Positions 52,137 to 60,900 of a stretch of DNA of 64,000 nt are shown here, piece by piece. The notes beneath the pieces are model-generated. The model made no database searches. It saw nothing but the letters and a program-made list of their open reading frames with translations, and was not told where the DNA came from. The DNA comes from Burkholderia sp. Ac-20365 (GTDB lineage: Bacteria > Pseudomonadota > Gammaproteobacteria > Burkholderiales > Burkholderiaceae), in contig NZ_JAAGPI010000017.1 in the NCBI RefSeq assembly GCF_017104715.1, forward strand, positions 62,001-126,000, in the 5' to 3' direction. Positions within the stretch are counted from its first letter, which is position 1. Every line of letters begins with the position of its first letter. The position numbers were made by a program, and so were the translations under genes.

Positions 52137-52942
52137 TGATTCAAATCGATCTGACAGGACAGGTTGCAGTGGTGACGGGCGGTTCGTCCGGCATCGGTCT
52201 CGCAACGGCTGAACTCTTTCTGCGCGCGGGCGCATCGGTGGCGATCTGCGGACGCGATACCGATCGTCTCGCGAGCGCCGAAGCTGCGCTGCGCAAGCAA
52301 TTTCCGCAAGCGCAATTGCTCGCCGCGCGCTGCAACGTGCTCGATGCGGACGAAGTCACGCAGTTCGCAAATGACGTGCAGCAACGCTTTGGCCGCACCG
52401 ACATGCTCGTGAACAACGCAGGCCAGGGCCGCGTGTCGACCTTCGCCGATACGAGCGACGAAGCATGGCGCGAAGAACTCGACCTCAAGTACTTCAGCGT
52501 GATCCGTCCGACGCGCGCCTTTCTGCCGATGCTCACGCAAGCCGCGCAGCAAGGCAACGGTTCGATCGTCTGCGTGAATTCGCTGCTCGCACTGCAGCCC
52601 GAGCCGCACATGGTCGCGACTTCTTCGGCGCGTGCAGGTGTGCAGAACCTGATCAAGTCGCTGGCCGTCGAATTCGCGCCTCAAGGCATTCGCGTGAATT
52701 CGATTCTGATCGGCCTGGTCGAGTCGGGTCAGTGGCGACGCCGCTACCAGACGCAGGCGCAGCCGGGCCAAAGCTGGGAAGACTGGACCCGCGAACTCGC
52801 GCGCAAGAAGAACATTCCGCTCGGCCGTTTAGGCCTTCCCGAAGAGGCCGCCCAAGCTCTCTTTTATCTCGCTACACCCCTGTCGTCGTACACGACGGGA
52901 AGCCATATCGATGTTTCCGGAGGCGTTGCACGTCATGTCTAA
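52136..52942 (+). CDS. SDR-fold protein lacking the catalytic Tyr and Lys
   Basis: The 268 residues have the cofactor loop TGGSSGIGLA, NNAGQG and the Ser of VCVNSLLALQ. At the site 13 residues after that Ser where SDRs have Tyr, the sequence reads Thr, and the Lys four residues later is Arg (HMVATSSARAG). Cofactor binding is plausible, classical dehydrogenase chemistry is not. It could act on an unusual substrate, use another base, or be structural. It starts within the stop of the IclR gene and overlaps the next gene by eight bases. Confidence 0.85.
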   Translation: MIQIDLTGQVAVVTGGSSGIGLATAELFLRAGASVAICGRDTDRLASAEAALRKQFPQAQLLAARCNVLDADEVTQFANDVQQRFGRTDMLVNNAGQGRVSTFADTSDEAWREELDLKYFSVIRPTRAFLPMLTQAAQQGNGSIVCVNSLLALQPEPHMVATSSARAGVQNLIKSLAVEFAPQGIRVNSILIGLVESGQWRRRYQTQAQPGQSWEDWTRELARKKNIPLGRLGLPEEAAQALFYLATPLSSYTTGSHIDVSGGVARHV

Positions 52943-54593
52943 CAAAACCACCGTCGGCGAGCTGATCGCCGCTTTCCTCGAGCAGTGCGGCGTCAAGACT
53001 GCTTTCGGCGTGATCTCCATTCACAACATGCCGATCCTCGACGCGATCAACACACGCGGCAACATCCGCTATGTCGGCGCGCGCGGCGAAGCGGGCGCGC
53101 TGAACATGGCCGACGGCCTCGCGCGTGTATCGGGCGGCCTCGGCGTCGCGTTCACGAGCACGGGCACGGCTGCGGGCAACGCAGCGGGCGCGATGGTCGA
53201 AGCGCTGACGGCAGGCACGGCACTCGTGCACATCACCGGTCAGATCGAAACGACGTATCTGGATCAGGACCTCGCGTACATCCACGAAGCGCCCGATCAA
53301 CTGACGATGCTCTCGTCGATTTCGAAAGCAGCGTACCGCGTGCGCTCCGTCGATACGGCACTGGCGACCGTGCGCGAAGCGGTGCGTGTCGCGCATACGG
53401 CGCCGAGCGGCCCCGTCAGCGTCGAGATTCCGATCGACATCCAGGCAGCTGAAATCGAATGGCCCGCCGATATGACTGCGCCGCACATCACCACGCTGAC
53501 GCATGACACGAAGCGCGTCGAGCAACTCGCCGATGAACTCGCGAAAGCGAAGCGCCCGTTGCTGTGGCTCGGCGGCGGCACGCGTCATGCGCGTGCGCAG
53601 GTCGAGCGTCTCGTGAAGCTCGGCTTTGGTGTGGTGACGAGCGTTCAAGGCCGCGGCGTGCTGCCGGAAGATCATCCCGCGACGCTTGGCGCATTCAACG
53701 TGCAGCCGACCGTCGAGAATTTCTACAGAACATGCGACGCCATGCTCGTGGTCGGCTCGCGTCTGCGCGGCAACGAAACGCTGAAGTACAAGCTTGCGCT
53801 GCCGCAGCCGCTGTTCCGTGTCGACGCCGATGCGCTTGCTGACAACCGCGGCTATCGCAACGAACTGTTCGTGCACGGCGACGCGGCCGAAGTGCTCGAT
53901 CAACTGGCCACTCTGCTCGAAGGGCGCATGAAGATCGACCCGGCGTTCGCAGGCGATCTCGCTGCCACGCGTGAAGTCGCTGTCGCTGAAACGGGCAAGG
54001 GGCTCGGGCCGTACAAGCGCCTCGTCGACGTGCTGCAACACGCGGTGGGCCGCGACTACAACTGGGTGCGCGACGTGACGATCTCGAACAGCACGTGGGG
54101 CAACCGCATGCTGAAGATCTTCCAGCCGCGCGCGGGCGTGCACGCACTCGGCGGCGGTATCGGCCAGGGCATACAGATGGCGATTGGCGCGGCGCTGGCG
54201 AATGCGGCATCGAAGACGGTGTGCCTCGTCGGTGACGGCGGCCTGATGGTCAACGTCGGCGAACTGGTCACGGCCGTGCAGGAAAACGCGAACGTGATGA
54301 TCGTGCTGATGAACGATCAATGCTACGGCGTGATCCGCAACATTCAGGACGCGCACTACGGCGGTCGCCGCTGCTACGTGCAACTGCATCAACCGGATTT
54401 CGCGCAGTTCTGCGCGAGCTTCGGCCTCACGCACTACCGGATCTCGTCGCTCGATCAGGCCGAAGCGATCGTTCGCGAAGGCATGGCGAAGGCAGGTCCC
54501 GTGATGGTCGAAGTCGACATGCTGTCGATCGGCTCGTTCACGACGGCATTTGCAGGTCCTCCTGTGCGCAAGCAGGAGCCGGAACATGCCTGA
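52935..54593 (+). CDS. Thiamine-diphosphate-dependent enzyme (acetolactate synthase / benzoylformate decarboxylase superfamily)
   Basis: ATG 52935 gives 552 residues in the three-domain ThDP layout: Pyr domain with catalytic Glu in YVGARGEAGALNMADG, central domain (residues about 190-320), and PP domain with the ThDP motif GDGGLMVNVGELVTAVQENANVMIVLMND. It should decarboxylate a 2-keto acid, or ligate or cleave next to a carbonyl. An aldehyde dehydrogenase two genes downstream could oxidise an aldehyde product. The annotation acetolactate synthase would be misleading for an operon of this kind. Confidence 0.88.
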   Translation: MSNKTTVGELIAAFLEQCGVKTAFGVISIHNMPILDAINTRGNIRYVGARGEAGALNMADGLARVSGGLGVAFTSTGTAAGNAAGAMVEALTAGTALVHITGQIETTYLDQDLAYIHEAPDQLTMLSSISKAAYRVRSVDTALATVREAVRVAHTAPSGPVSVEIPIDIQAAEIEWPADMTAPHITTLTHDTKRVEQLADELAKAKRPLLWLGGGTRHARAQVERLVKLGFGVVTSVQGRGVLPEDHPATLGAFNVQPTVENFYRTCDAMLVVGSRLRGNETLKYKLALPQPLFRVDADALADNRGYRNELFVHGDAAEVLDQLATLLEGRMKIDPAFAGDLAATREVAVAETGKGLGPYKRLVDVLQHAVGRDYNWVRDVTISNSTWGNRMLKIFQPRAGVHALGGGIGQGIQMAIGAALANAASKTVCLVGDGGLMVNVGELVTAVQENANVMIVLMNDQCYGVIRNIQDAHYGGRRCYVQLHQPDFAQFCASFGLTHYRISSLDQAEAIVREGMAKAGPVMVEVDMLSIGSFTTAFAGPPVRKQEPEHA

Positions 54594-55440
54594 AGCCATT
54601 CACGCTGCTAACGCTGCCAACGGTGCCGCCATGAACAACATGCCTATCGACATCGCGATGATCGGTTTCGGTGCAATCGGCCAGACCGTGTATCACGCGG
54701 TTGCCGCCGATCCGCAAGTGCACGTGTCGCATGTGATCGTGCCCGAGCATCAGGCCGATGCCGTGCGCGAGCAGGTCGGGCCGGATGTGGATGTCGTGTG
54801 GTCCGTCGATGCGTTGAAGTCGCGTCCGCAATTCGCGCTCGAATGCGCAGGGCACGGCGCGCTGGTCAACCACGTCGTGCCGCTGCTGAAAGCGGGCACG
54901 GATTGCGCGGTTGCATCGATCGGTGCGCTGTCGGACCTCGCGTTGCTCGACGCGTTGAACGCCGCCGCCGATGAAGGTCACGCGACGGTGACGCTGTTGT
55001 CGGGCGCAATTGGCGGTATTGACGCGCTCGCTGCTGCGAAGCTCGGTGGCCTCGACGAAGTGCAGTACATCGGCCGCAAGCCGCCGACGGGCTGGCTCGG
55101 CTCGCCCGCCGAACAGGTCTGCGATCTGCACACGCTGACGGAAGCGCGTGTGATCTTCGAAGGCAGCGCGCGTGAAGCGGCGCGTCTGTATCCGAAGAAT
55201 GCCAACGTTGCCGCGACTATTGCGCTGGCAGGCCTCGGCCTCGATCAGACGACAGTGCGCCTGATCGCCGATCCATCCGTGACGCGCAACGTGCACCGTA
55301 TCGTCGCGCGCGGCGCGTTCGGCGAGATGTCGCTGGAAATGAGCGGCAAGCCGCTACCCGACAACCCAAAGACCTCTGCGTTGACTGCATATAGCGCGAT
55401 CCGTGCGCTGCGCAATCGCGCGGCTCGCTGCGTGATCTGA
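54586..55440 (+). CDS. NadX-like (aspartate dehydrogenase family) dehydrogenase
   Basis: ATG 54586 overlaps the ThDP gene (ATGCCTGA) and gives 284 residues; ATG 54631 is an alternative. The Rossmann segment IAMIGFGAIGQTVYHAVAAD, ALECAGHGALVNHV, LSGAIGGIDALAAAKLGGL and the C-terminal GAFGEMSLEMSGKPLPDNP with KTSALTAYSAIRAL are family hallmarks. NadX oxidises L-aspartate to iminoaspartate for NAD synthesis, but nadA and nadC are absent here. A related role on an amine or imine intermediate of the pathway is suggested by context. Confidence 0.83.
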   Translation: MPEAIHAANAANGAAMNNMPIDIAMIGFGAIGQTVYHAVAADPQVHVSHVIVPEHQADAVREQVGPDVDVVWSVDALKSRPQFALECAGHGALVNHVVPLLKAGTDCAVASIGALSDLALLDALNAAADEGHATVTLLSGAIGGIDALAAAKLGGLDEVQYIGRKPPTGWLGSPAEQVCDLHTLTEARVIFEGSAREAARLYPKNANVAATIALAGLGLDQTTVRLIADPSVTRNVHRIVARGAFGEMSLEMSGKPLPDNPKTSALTAYSAIRALRNRAARCVI

Positions 55441-55476
55441 AGATCCGATAGATCCGATAGCTAAAGGAAGTACGAC

Positions 55477-56973
55477 ATGCCCCACACGGACATCATTTCG
55501 AGCCTCGTACCCAGCGCCGATATTCTGATCGGCGGCGAGTGGAAGCGCGGCCGCGGCGCGCTGTACGCGAGCGTTTATCCGGCAGACGGCTCGGTGAATG
55601 CCGAGATCACGACGGCCGACGCCGACGATGCACGCGAAGCGATCGAAGCCGCCGACATCGCCTGGCGCAAGCCGAACTGGTCCGGTCTGAAGCCGCATCA
55701 GCGCGCGTTGATCCTGTATCGCATCGCCGACCTGATCATGGCGAAGCACGAAGCGCTCGCACAACTGCAGCGCCGCGACAACGGCAAGCCGATCAGCGAG
55801 ACGCGCGTGCTGGTCGCGAGCGCGGCGAACACGTTCCGCTACTTCGCCGCCTGCCTCGAAACGCTCGACGAAGAAGTCACGCCTTCGCGCGGCGACTATC
55901 TGACGATGAGCGTGCATGAGCCGATCGGCGTGATCGCGGCGATTACGCCTTGGAATTCGCCGATCGCGTCCGATGCGCAAAAGCTCGCGCCCGCGCTGGC
56001 GGCAGGCAATGCCGTCGTGCTGAAGCCGGCCGAAGTGACGCCGCTCGTATCGCTGGCGCTCGCGCGCATCTGCGAGGAAGCTGGCGTGCCGAAGGGCGTG
56101 TTGAGCGTATTGCCTGGCAAGGGCTCGGTGATCGGCGATGTGATGGTGCGCCATCCGCTCGTGAAAAAAGTGTCGTTCACGGGCGGCACGGAAGTGGGAC
56201 GCGGTATCGCGCGCATCGCGGCCGACAAGCTGATGCCCGTGTCGCTCGAACTCGGCGGCAAGTCGCCGACGATGGTCTTCGAAGACGCCGATCTCGATCA
56301 TGCGGTGAACGGCGTGCTGTACGGCATTTTCAGTTCGTCGGGCGAGGCGTGCATCGCGGGTTCGCGTCTGTTCGTGCAACGCTCGATCTATCCGGAGTTC
56401 ATGAAGCGGCTCACGGAAAAGGCGCGTCAGTTGCGCGTCGGCGATCCAGCGAGCGAGAACACGCAGATGGGTCCGCTGATTACGGCGAAGCATCGCGAAT
56501 CGGTTGAGCGTTACGTCGCGCTGGGTCTCCAAGAAGGCGGACGTCTGTTGTGCGGCGGCGAGCGGCCTGTGGGCAACAACCGCGAACAGGGCTACTTCTA
56601 TCAGCCGACAATTCTCGAAGGCCTGACGAACAGCGCACGCATCTGCCAGGAAGAAATCTTCGGACCGGTGCTGGTCGCCATGCCTTTCGACGACGAAGCG
56701 TCGTTGATCAAGGAAGCGAACGACAGCGTATTCGGTCTCGCCGCCGGCATCTGGACGCGCGACTACAAGCGCGCATGGCGCGTCGCGCGCGCCCTTGAAG
56801 CAGGCACGATCTGGATCAACACATACAAGCTGTTTTCGATCTCGACACCGTTCTCAGGCTGGAAAGAAAGCGGCATGGGCCGCGAGAAAGGCCGCCTGGG
56901 CATTCGTGAGTACATGCAGCAAAAGAGCCTCTACTGGGGCTTGAACGACGCCCCGCTCGCGTGGGCGAACTGA
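55477..56973 (+). CDS. NAD(P)+-dependent aldehyde dehydrogenase
   Basis: The 498 residues are a full-length ALDH: TPWNSPIASDAQKLAPALAAG, general-base Glu in VSLELGGKSPTMVF, catalytic Cys in SSGEACIAGSRLFV, EEIFGPVLVAMPF and the C-terminal PFSGWKESGMGREKG. It converts an aldehyde to a carboxylate, or a semialdehyde of a ring-fission product. It follows the NadX-like gene by 36 bases and precedes the VOC gene by 13. Confidence 0.92.
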   Translation: MPHTDIISSLVPSADILIGGEWKRGRGALYASVYPADGSVNAEITTADADDAREAIEAADIAWRKPNWSGLKPHQRALILYRIADLIMAKHEALAQLQRRDNGKPISETRVLVASAANTFRYFAACLETLDEEVTPSRGDYLTMSVHEPIGVIAAITPWNSPIASDAQKLAPALAAGNAVVLKPAEVTPLVSLALARICEEAGVPKGVLSVLPGKGSVIGDVMVRHPLVKKVSFTGGTEVGRGIARIAADKLMPVSLELGGKSPTMVFEDADLDHAVNGVLYGIFSSSGEACIAGSRLFVQRSIYPEFMKRLTEKARQLRVGDPASENTQMGPLITAKHRESVERYVALGLQEGGRLLCGGERPVGNNREQGYFYQPTILEGLTNSARICQEEIFGPVLVAMPFDDEASLIKEANDSVFGLAAGIWTRDYKRAWRVARALEAGTIWINTYKLFSISTPFSGWKESGMGREKGRLGIREYMQQKSLYWGLNDAPLAWAN

Positions 56974-56986
56974 AGAGGCACGCAAC

Positions 56987-57952
56987 ATGAGCATTCTCGG
57001 CATTGAACAGATTACGTACGGTGTGACGGATCTGGAGACCTGTCGGCGCTTTTTCGCCGATTGGGGCATGAAGGAAACCGGGCATAACGAAACGCGCGCG
57101 CGTTTCGAAACGCTGAACGGCTGCACGGTGCTCGCCGTCCTGGCCGACGATCCTTCGCTGCCTCCTGCTTTCGAAGAAGGTCCGACGCTGCGCGAAGTGA
57201 CGTGGGGCGTGGCCACGCCCGCTGATCTCGACAAGTACCGTGCGAGCCTCAAAGGCGCGCAGGGCTATTACTCGAACGACGATGCGGTCGGTTGCATCGA
57301 TCCGAACGGCATGGCGATCCGCATTGAAGTGACGCGCAAGCGCGATGTCGACGTGCATGGCTCGCTGTCGAACGTGTGGGGCCAGACGTTGCGCGTCGAT
57401 ACGCCCAGCACGATCTATGAGCGCGCGGAACCCGTCGAAGTGGGCCACGTCGTGTTCTTCACGAACTGTCTCGCAGAGCAGGAGAAGTTCTATCACGAGC
57501 GGCTCGGCTTCGAGACGTCGGACCGTTATCCGGACCGTGGCGCATTCATGCGCTGCGCGCCGCACGGCGGCCATCACGATCTGTTCCTGCTGCAACTGCC
57601 GACAGGCAAGCGCGGCCTGAATCACGTCGCGTTCACCGTGCGCGACATTCATGAAGTGTTCGGTGGCGGCATGCATATCAGCCGTTGCGGTTGGGATACG
57701 CAGCTTGGTCCGGGACGTCACCCCGTTTCGTCGGCTTACTTCTGGTACTTCCAGAATCCGGCGGGCGGTCTGATCGAGTACTACGCGGACGAAGACCAGT
57801 TGACGCCCGAATGGCAGCCGCGCGAATTCGAACCGGGCCCGACCGTGTTTGCCGAATGGGCAATCGATGGCGGTATCGACGGCAATACGCGCCGTCAGAA
57901 GAATGCGAAGGCGCCGGAAGGCAAGTTCATGACGGAGCGCAAACATGACTGA
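56987..57952 (+). CDS. Two-domain VOC protein, extradiol-dioxygenase type
   Basis: The 321 residues form two glyoxalase/bleomycin-type halves; the second retains the Fe(II) ligands of extradiol enzymes: His in VGHVVFF, His in LNHVAFTV and Glu in GGLIEYYADED. Size and layout match catechol 2,3-dioxygenase-like enzymes, which cleave catechols next to the hydroxyls. This makes ring fission within the operon plausible. Overlap with the next gene is eight bases. Confidence 0.87.
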   Translation: MSILGIEQITYGVTDLETCRRFFADWGMKETGHNETRARFETLNGCTVLAVLADDPSLPPAFEEGPTLREVTWGVATPADLDKYRASLKGAQGYYSNDDAVGCIDPNGMAIRIEVTRKRDVDVHGSLSNVWGQTLRVDTPSTIYERAEPVEVGHVVFFTNCLAEQEKFYHERLGFETSDRYPDRGAFMRCAPHGGHHDLFLLQLPTGKRGLNHVAFTVRDIHEVFGGGMHISRCGWDTQLGPGRHPVSSAYFWYFQNPAGGLIEYYADEDQLTPEWQPREFEPGPTVFAEWAIDGGIDGNTRRQKNAKAPEGKFMTERKHD

Positions 57953-59201
57953 CGCTGCCAACACACATGTCGCGAGCAATGCGGACGCGCCGCAAACCAT
58001 CGTCGTGATCGGCGGCGGGCAGGCTGCGGGCTGGGTCGTGAAGACATTGCGCAAGACCGGCTTCGAAGGCCGTCTGGTGATGATCGCAGATGAAATTCAT
58101 CTGCCGTATGAACGGCCGCCGCTTTCAAAAGCCGTGCTGTCCGGTGATGCCGATATCAACACCGTGCGTCTCTTCGCAACCGATGATTTCGCTTCGCTGA
58201 ATGTCGAAGCATGGCAGCCGGATGTGGCGACGCAGATCGATCGCGAGCAACGCATTGTGCGCACGCAGACGGGTCGCGAAGTGCAGTACGACCGGCTCGT
58301 GATCGCAACGGGCGGCGCGGCGCGCAAGCTGCCGGCGTCGCTCGTGAAGACGGATCACATCGCCTATCTGCGCACGCTGGATGAAGCGTCCGCGCTCGGC
58401 GAGCGTTTGCGCAAGAGCCAGCATGTGCTCGTGATCGGCGGTGGATGGATCGGTCTGGAAGTGGCTGCGACGGCGCGCAAGCTTGGCGTTGCGGCAACTG
58501 TGGTGGAAGGCGCGCCGCGTTTGTGCGCGCGTTCGCTGCCGCCTTCGGTGTCGGACTTCCTGCTGGATCTGCATCGATCGAATGGCGTCGATGTGCGTTT
58601 GTCCGCTGCGTTGACCTCGCTCGATACGCATCCCGAAGACGACAGCAAGGTTCGCGCAACGCTCGGAGATGGCACGGTCATCGACGCTGATTTCGCAGTC
58701 GCGGGAATCGGTCTCACGCCGCACACGTCGCTTGCCGAAGCGGCAGGTTTGCCGGTGAACGACGGCATCGTCGTCGACGAGCACGGCATGACGAACGACC
58801 CGTGCGTCTTCGCATGTGGCGACGTTGCCAATCATCCGAGCGCGTGGCTGAAGCGCCGCGTGCGGCTGGAGTCATGGGCGAATGCGCAGAACCAGGCGAT
58901 CGTCGTCGCGAAGGCCGCGCTCGGCCAGTTCGAGCCGTATGCGGAGATTCCGTGGTTCTGGTCGGATCAGTACGACGTGAACCTGCAGATTCTCGGCGAC
59001 ATTCCCGCCGATGCACAACTCGTCGTGCGCGGCGATGTCGGCGCACGGCGCGCGACGCTGTTTCATGTCGCAGACGGCGGCGTGCGCGGCGTGATCGCGA
59101 TCAATACGCCGCGCGACCTGAAGCTCGCGCGCAAATGGATGACCCAGGGACGCACGGTCGATGTCGCGGCTCTGGCCGACGCCGACAAGGCACTCGCATA
59201 A
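57945..59201 (+). CDS. FAD-dependent ferredoxin reductase
   Basis: This 418-residue flavoprotein has an FAD-binding start TIVVIGGGQAAGWVVKTLRK, the LPYERPPLSK motif, NAD-binding VLVIGGGWIGLEVAATARKLG and the FACGDVAN motif. These match reductases of Rieske oxygenase systems (BphA4/ThcD-like). It transfers electrons from NADH to the Rieske ferredoxin at 47259, completing a three-component oxygenase although the genes are ten kilobases apart. Confidence 0.92.
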   Translation: MTDAANTHVASNADAPQTIVVIGGGQAAGWVVKTLRKTGFEGRLVMIADEIHLPYERPPLSKAVLSGDADINTVRLFATDDFASLNVEAWQPDVATQIDREQRIVRTQTGREVQYDRLVIATGGAARKLPASLVKTDHIAYLRTLDEASALGERLRKSQHVLVIGGGWIGLEVAATARKLGVAATVVEGAPRLCARSLPPSVSDFLLDLHRSNGVDVRLSAALTSLDTHPEDDSKVRATLGDGTVIDADFAVAGIGLTPHTSLAEAAGLPVNDGIVVDEHGMTNDPCVFACGDVANHPSAWLKRRVRLESWANAQNQAIVVAKAALGQFEPYAEIPWFWSDQYDVNLQILGDIPADAQLVVRGDVGARRATLFHVADGGVRGVIAINTPRDLKLARKWMTQGRTVDVAALADADKALA

Positions 59202-59228
59202 CCCCAGTACGCGGCGGAGAAACGACGC

Positions 59229-60632
59229 ATGAGCACTATCGACAACACGTTTGAGGCACACAGCAGCGCCGGTGTCTCCCAACCCGCGACGCGCGGATCG
59301 ATCATTGCGCGGCTCGAGCGATTGCCCGCGAACGCGATGCTGGTGCGCGCGCGCATTCTGATCGGCCTCGCGACGTTCTTCGACGGCTTCGACGTGATCG
59401 CGATCGCCGCGACGCTGCCGATCCTGATCGGCAAATGGCATCTGACGCCGTGGGACGTGGGCCTGCTGATCGGCGCGGGTTCGGTCGGTCAGCTGGTCGG
59501 TGCGTTTCTGTTTCCGTGGTACGCGGAACGGCAGGGTCGCGTGAAGGCAATTGCGCTGAGTTCGGGGCTGATCGGCATTACGAGTATTGCGTGCGGTTTT
59601 GCGCCGACGTTTGCAGTGTTCGTCGCGTTGCGCATCGTGCAGGGCATCGGGCTGGGCGGCGAGTTGCCGGTGGCCGCGACGTACATCAACGAAATCTGCC
59701 GTGCGCATGGACGTGGGCGTTTCGTGCTGCTGTACGAGATCGTGTTCCCGGTTGGTTTGCTGGCGTCGAATGCGCTGGGTGCGTGGATCGTGCCGCGCTT
59801 CGGTTGGGAAGCGATGTACTTTATCGGCGGCATGCCGTTGATTCTGTTCTTCGTGTTGCGCAAGCTCGTGCCGGAGTCGCCGCGCTGGCTCGCTGAACGC
59901 GGCCGCATGAACGAAGCCGCCGATGCCGTGCAAGCCTTTGAACGCACCGCAAAGACCGCGCTGCCGCCGATGGCCGACCCCGCCGGCTTCGAAGCGATGG
60001 CGGCGCGTCACCCGAAGCGCAAGATGAGCGATCTGTTCGGCAAGGCTTACTGGAAGCGCTCGGCGGCAGTCGCGATGCTGTGGATGACGTGCGGAGTGAT
60101 CCAGTACGGTCTGTCGACGTGGCTGCCGACGATTTATCGCACGGTGTATCACGCGCCGTTGCAACTTGCGCTGAATCTGGCCGTCGCGGCTTCCGTGCTT
60201 GGCGTTCTGGGTTCGCTGCTGTGCGCGATGCTGGTCGACAAGGTGGGCCGCAAGCCGATCATCAACTGGTCGTTCATGCTGTGTGCGTTGTCATTGGCGC
60301 TGGCGGGCGTGTTTCATAACGCTTCTGTTTATGTGGTCGCGACGTGCTGTGCGTTTGCGCTGGGCTGGCTGGCGTGCGGGTTTATCACGGCGTATGTGTA
60401 TACGCCGGAGCTGTATCCGACGAGTATTCGTGCGTTCGGCTGCGGTGTCGGCGGCGCATGGCTGAAGCTCGCGGCGATCTTCGCGCCGACGCTGGTGTCG
60501 AAGACGATGATCGGCGGGAATCTCGATGTGGCGTTTTATCTGCTGGCCGTGGTGCCGTTTCTCGCGGCGCTGGTTGTGAGGTTTCTCGGGATCGAGACCA
60601 AGGGGAAGGTGCTGGAGCAGCTGGAAGCCTGA
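59229..60632 (+). CDS. MFS transporter, aromatic acid:H+ symporter (AAHS) type
   Basis: The 467 residues predict 12 membrane helices with a central cytoplasmic loop. TFFDGFDVIAIAATLP in helix 1 is the DGxD-type motif of PcaK-like AAHS carriers, and the loop EICRAHGRGRF matches major facilitator loops. It probably imports the pathway substrate, most likely an aromatic acid. It is the last operon gene; a hairpin follows. Confidence 0.9.
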   Translation: MSTIDNTFEAHSSAGVSQPATRGSIIARLERLPANAMLVRARILIGLATFFDGFDVIAIAATLPILIGKWHLTPWDVGLLIGAGSVGQLVGAFLFPWYAERQGRVKAIALSSGLIGITSIACGFAPTFAVFVALRIVQGIGLGGELPVAATYINEICRAHGRGRFVLLYEIVFPVGLLASNALGAWIVPRFGWEAMYFIGGMPLILFFVLRKLVPESPRWLAERGRMNEAADAVQAFERTAKTALPPMADPAGFEAMAARHPKRKMSDLFGKAYWKRSAAVAMLWMTCGVIQYGLSTWLPTIYRTVYHAPLQLALNLAVAASVLGVLGSLLCAMLVDKVGRKPIINWSFMLCALSLALAGVFHNASVYVVATCCAFALGWLACGFITAYVYTPELYPTSIRAFGCGVGGAWLKLAAIFAPTLVSKTMIGGNLDVAFYLLAVVPFLAALVVRFLGIETKGKVLEQLEA

Positions 60633-60656
60633 GTTTTCCGTGATGCTTTGAATGTT

Positions 60657-60699
60657 GGGCCACGGTGCGCGGTGTGCGTGTCGTGGCCCAGGTTGTTTT
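60657..60699 (+). terminator. Terminator of the catabolic operon
   Basis: GGGCCACG (60657-60664) pairs with CGTGGCCC (60682-60689) around a 17-base loop, followed by AGGTTGTTTTC. It lies 25 bases after the MFS stop. The U tract is short, so termination may be partial. Confidence 0.6.
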
Positions 60700-60701
60700 C
60701 A

Positions 60702-60719
60702 GGTGAGGGTTTTCGGGAG
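60702..60719. repeat. Dispersed 18-mer, copy 2
   Basis: GGTGAGGGTTTTCGGGAG is identical to the copy at 2471-2488 nearly 58 kb away. Its position directly after the operon terminator suggests an intergenic family repeat. Confidence 0.6.
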
Positions 60720-60771
60720 TGAGGGATTGGGTGTGGTTTGAGCGCACCTTAAGCCGTATCACGGAAACCAG

Positions 60772-60895
60772 GATCACGCGAAAACGCCTGAATTCAAGCT
60801 AATTTCGTGATTTGACGGGTCGCATCTTGCCGGCAACCGAAGCCTCGCACGACGTTCCCCGGATTCAAAGGTGAGCGTTTTCGGGACGCGTGATT
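60772..60895. repeat. Short element bounded by inverted arms
   Basis: The left end ATCACGCG...AAAACGC...GAATTCAA (60773-60797) is repeated inversely at the right end (60864-60894, which contains the variant 18-mer GGTGAGCGTTTTCGGGA). The enclosed 65 bases have no coding potential. The size of about 124 bases and terminal inversion recall a miniature or decayed mobile element; no target duplication is obvious. Confidence 0.45.
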
Positions 60896-60900
60896 CGGTC

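Noticed and set aside
52872..54599. A 575-codon leftward open frame
   Set aside because: It mirrors the ThDP enzyme gene, which has all family motifs and is coupled to its neighbours.
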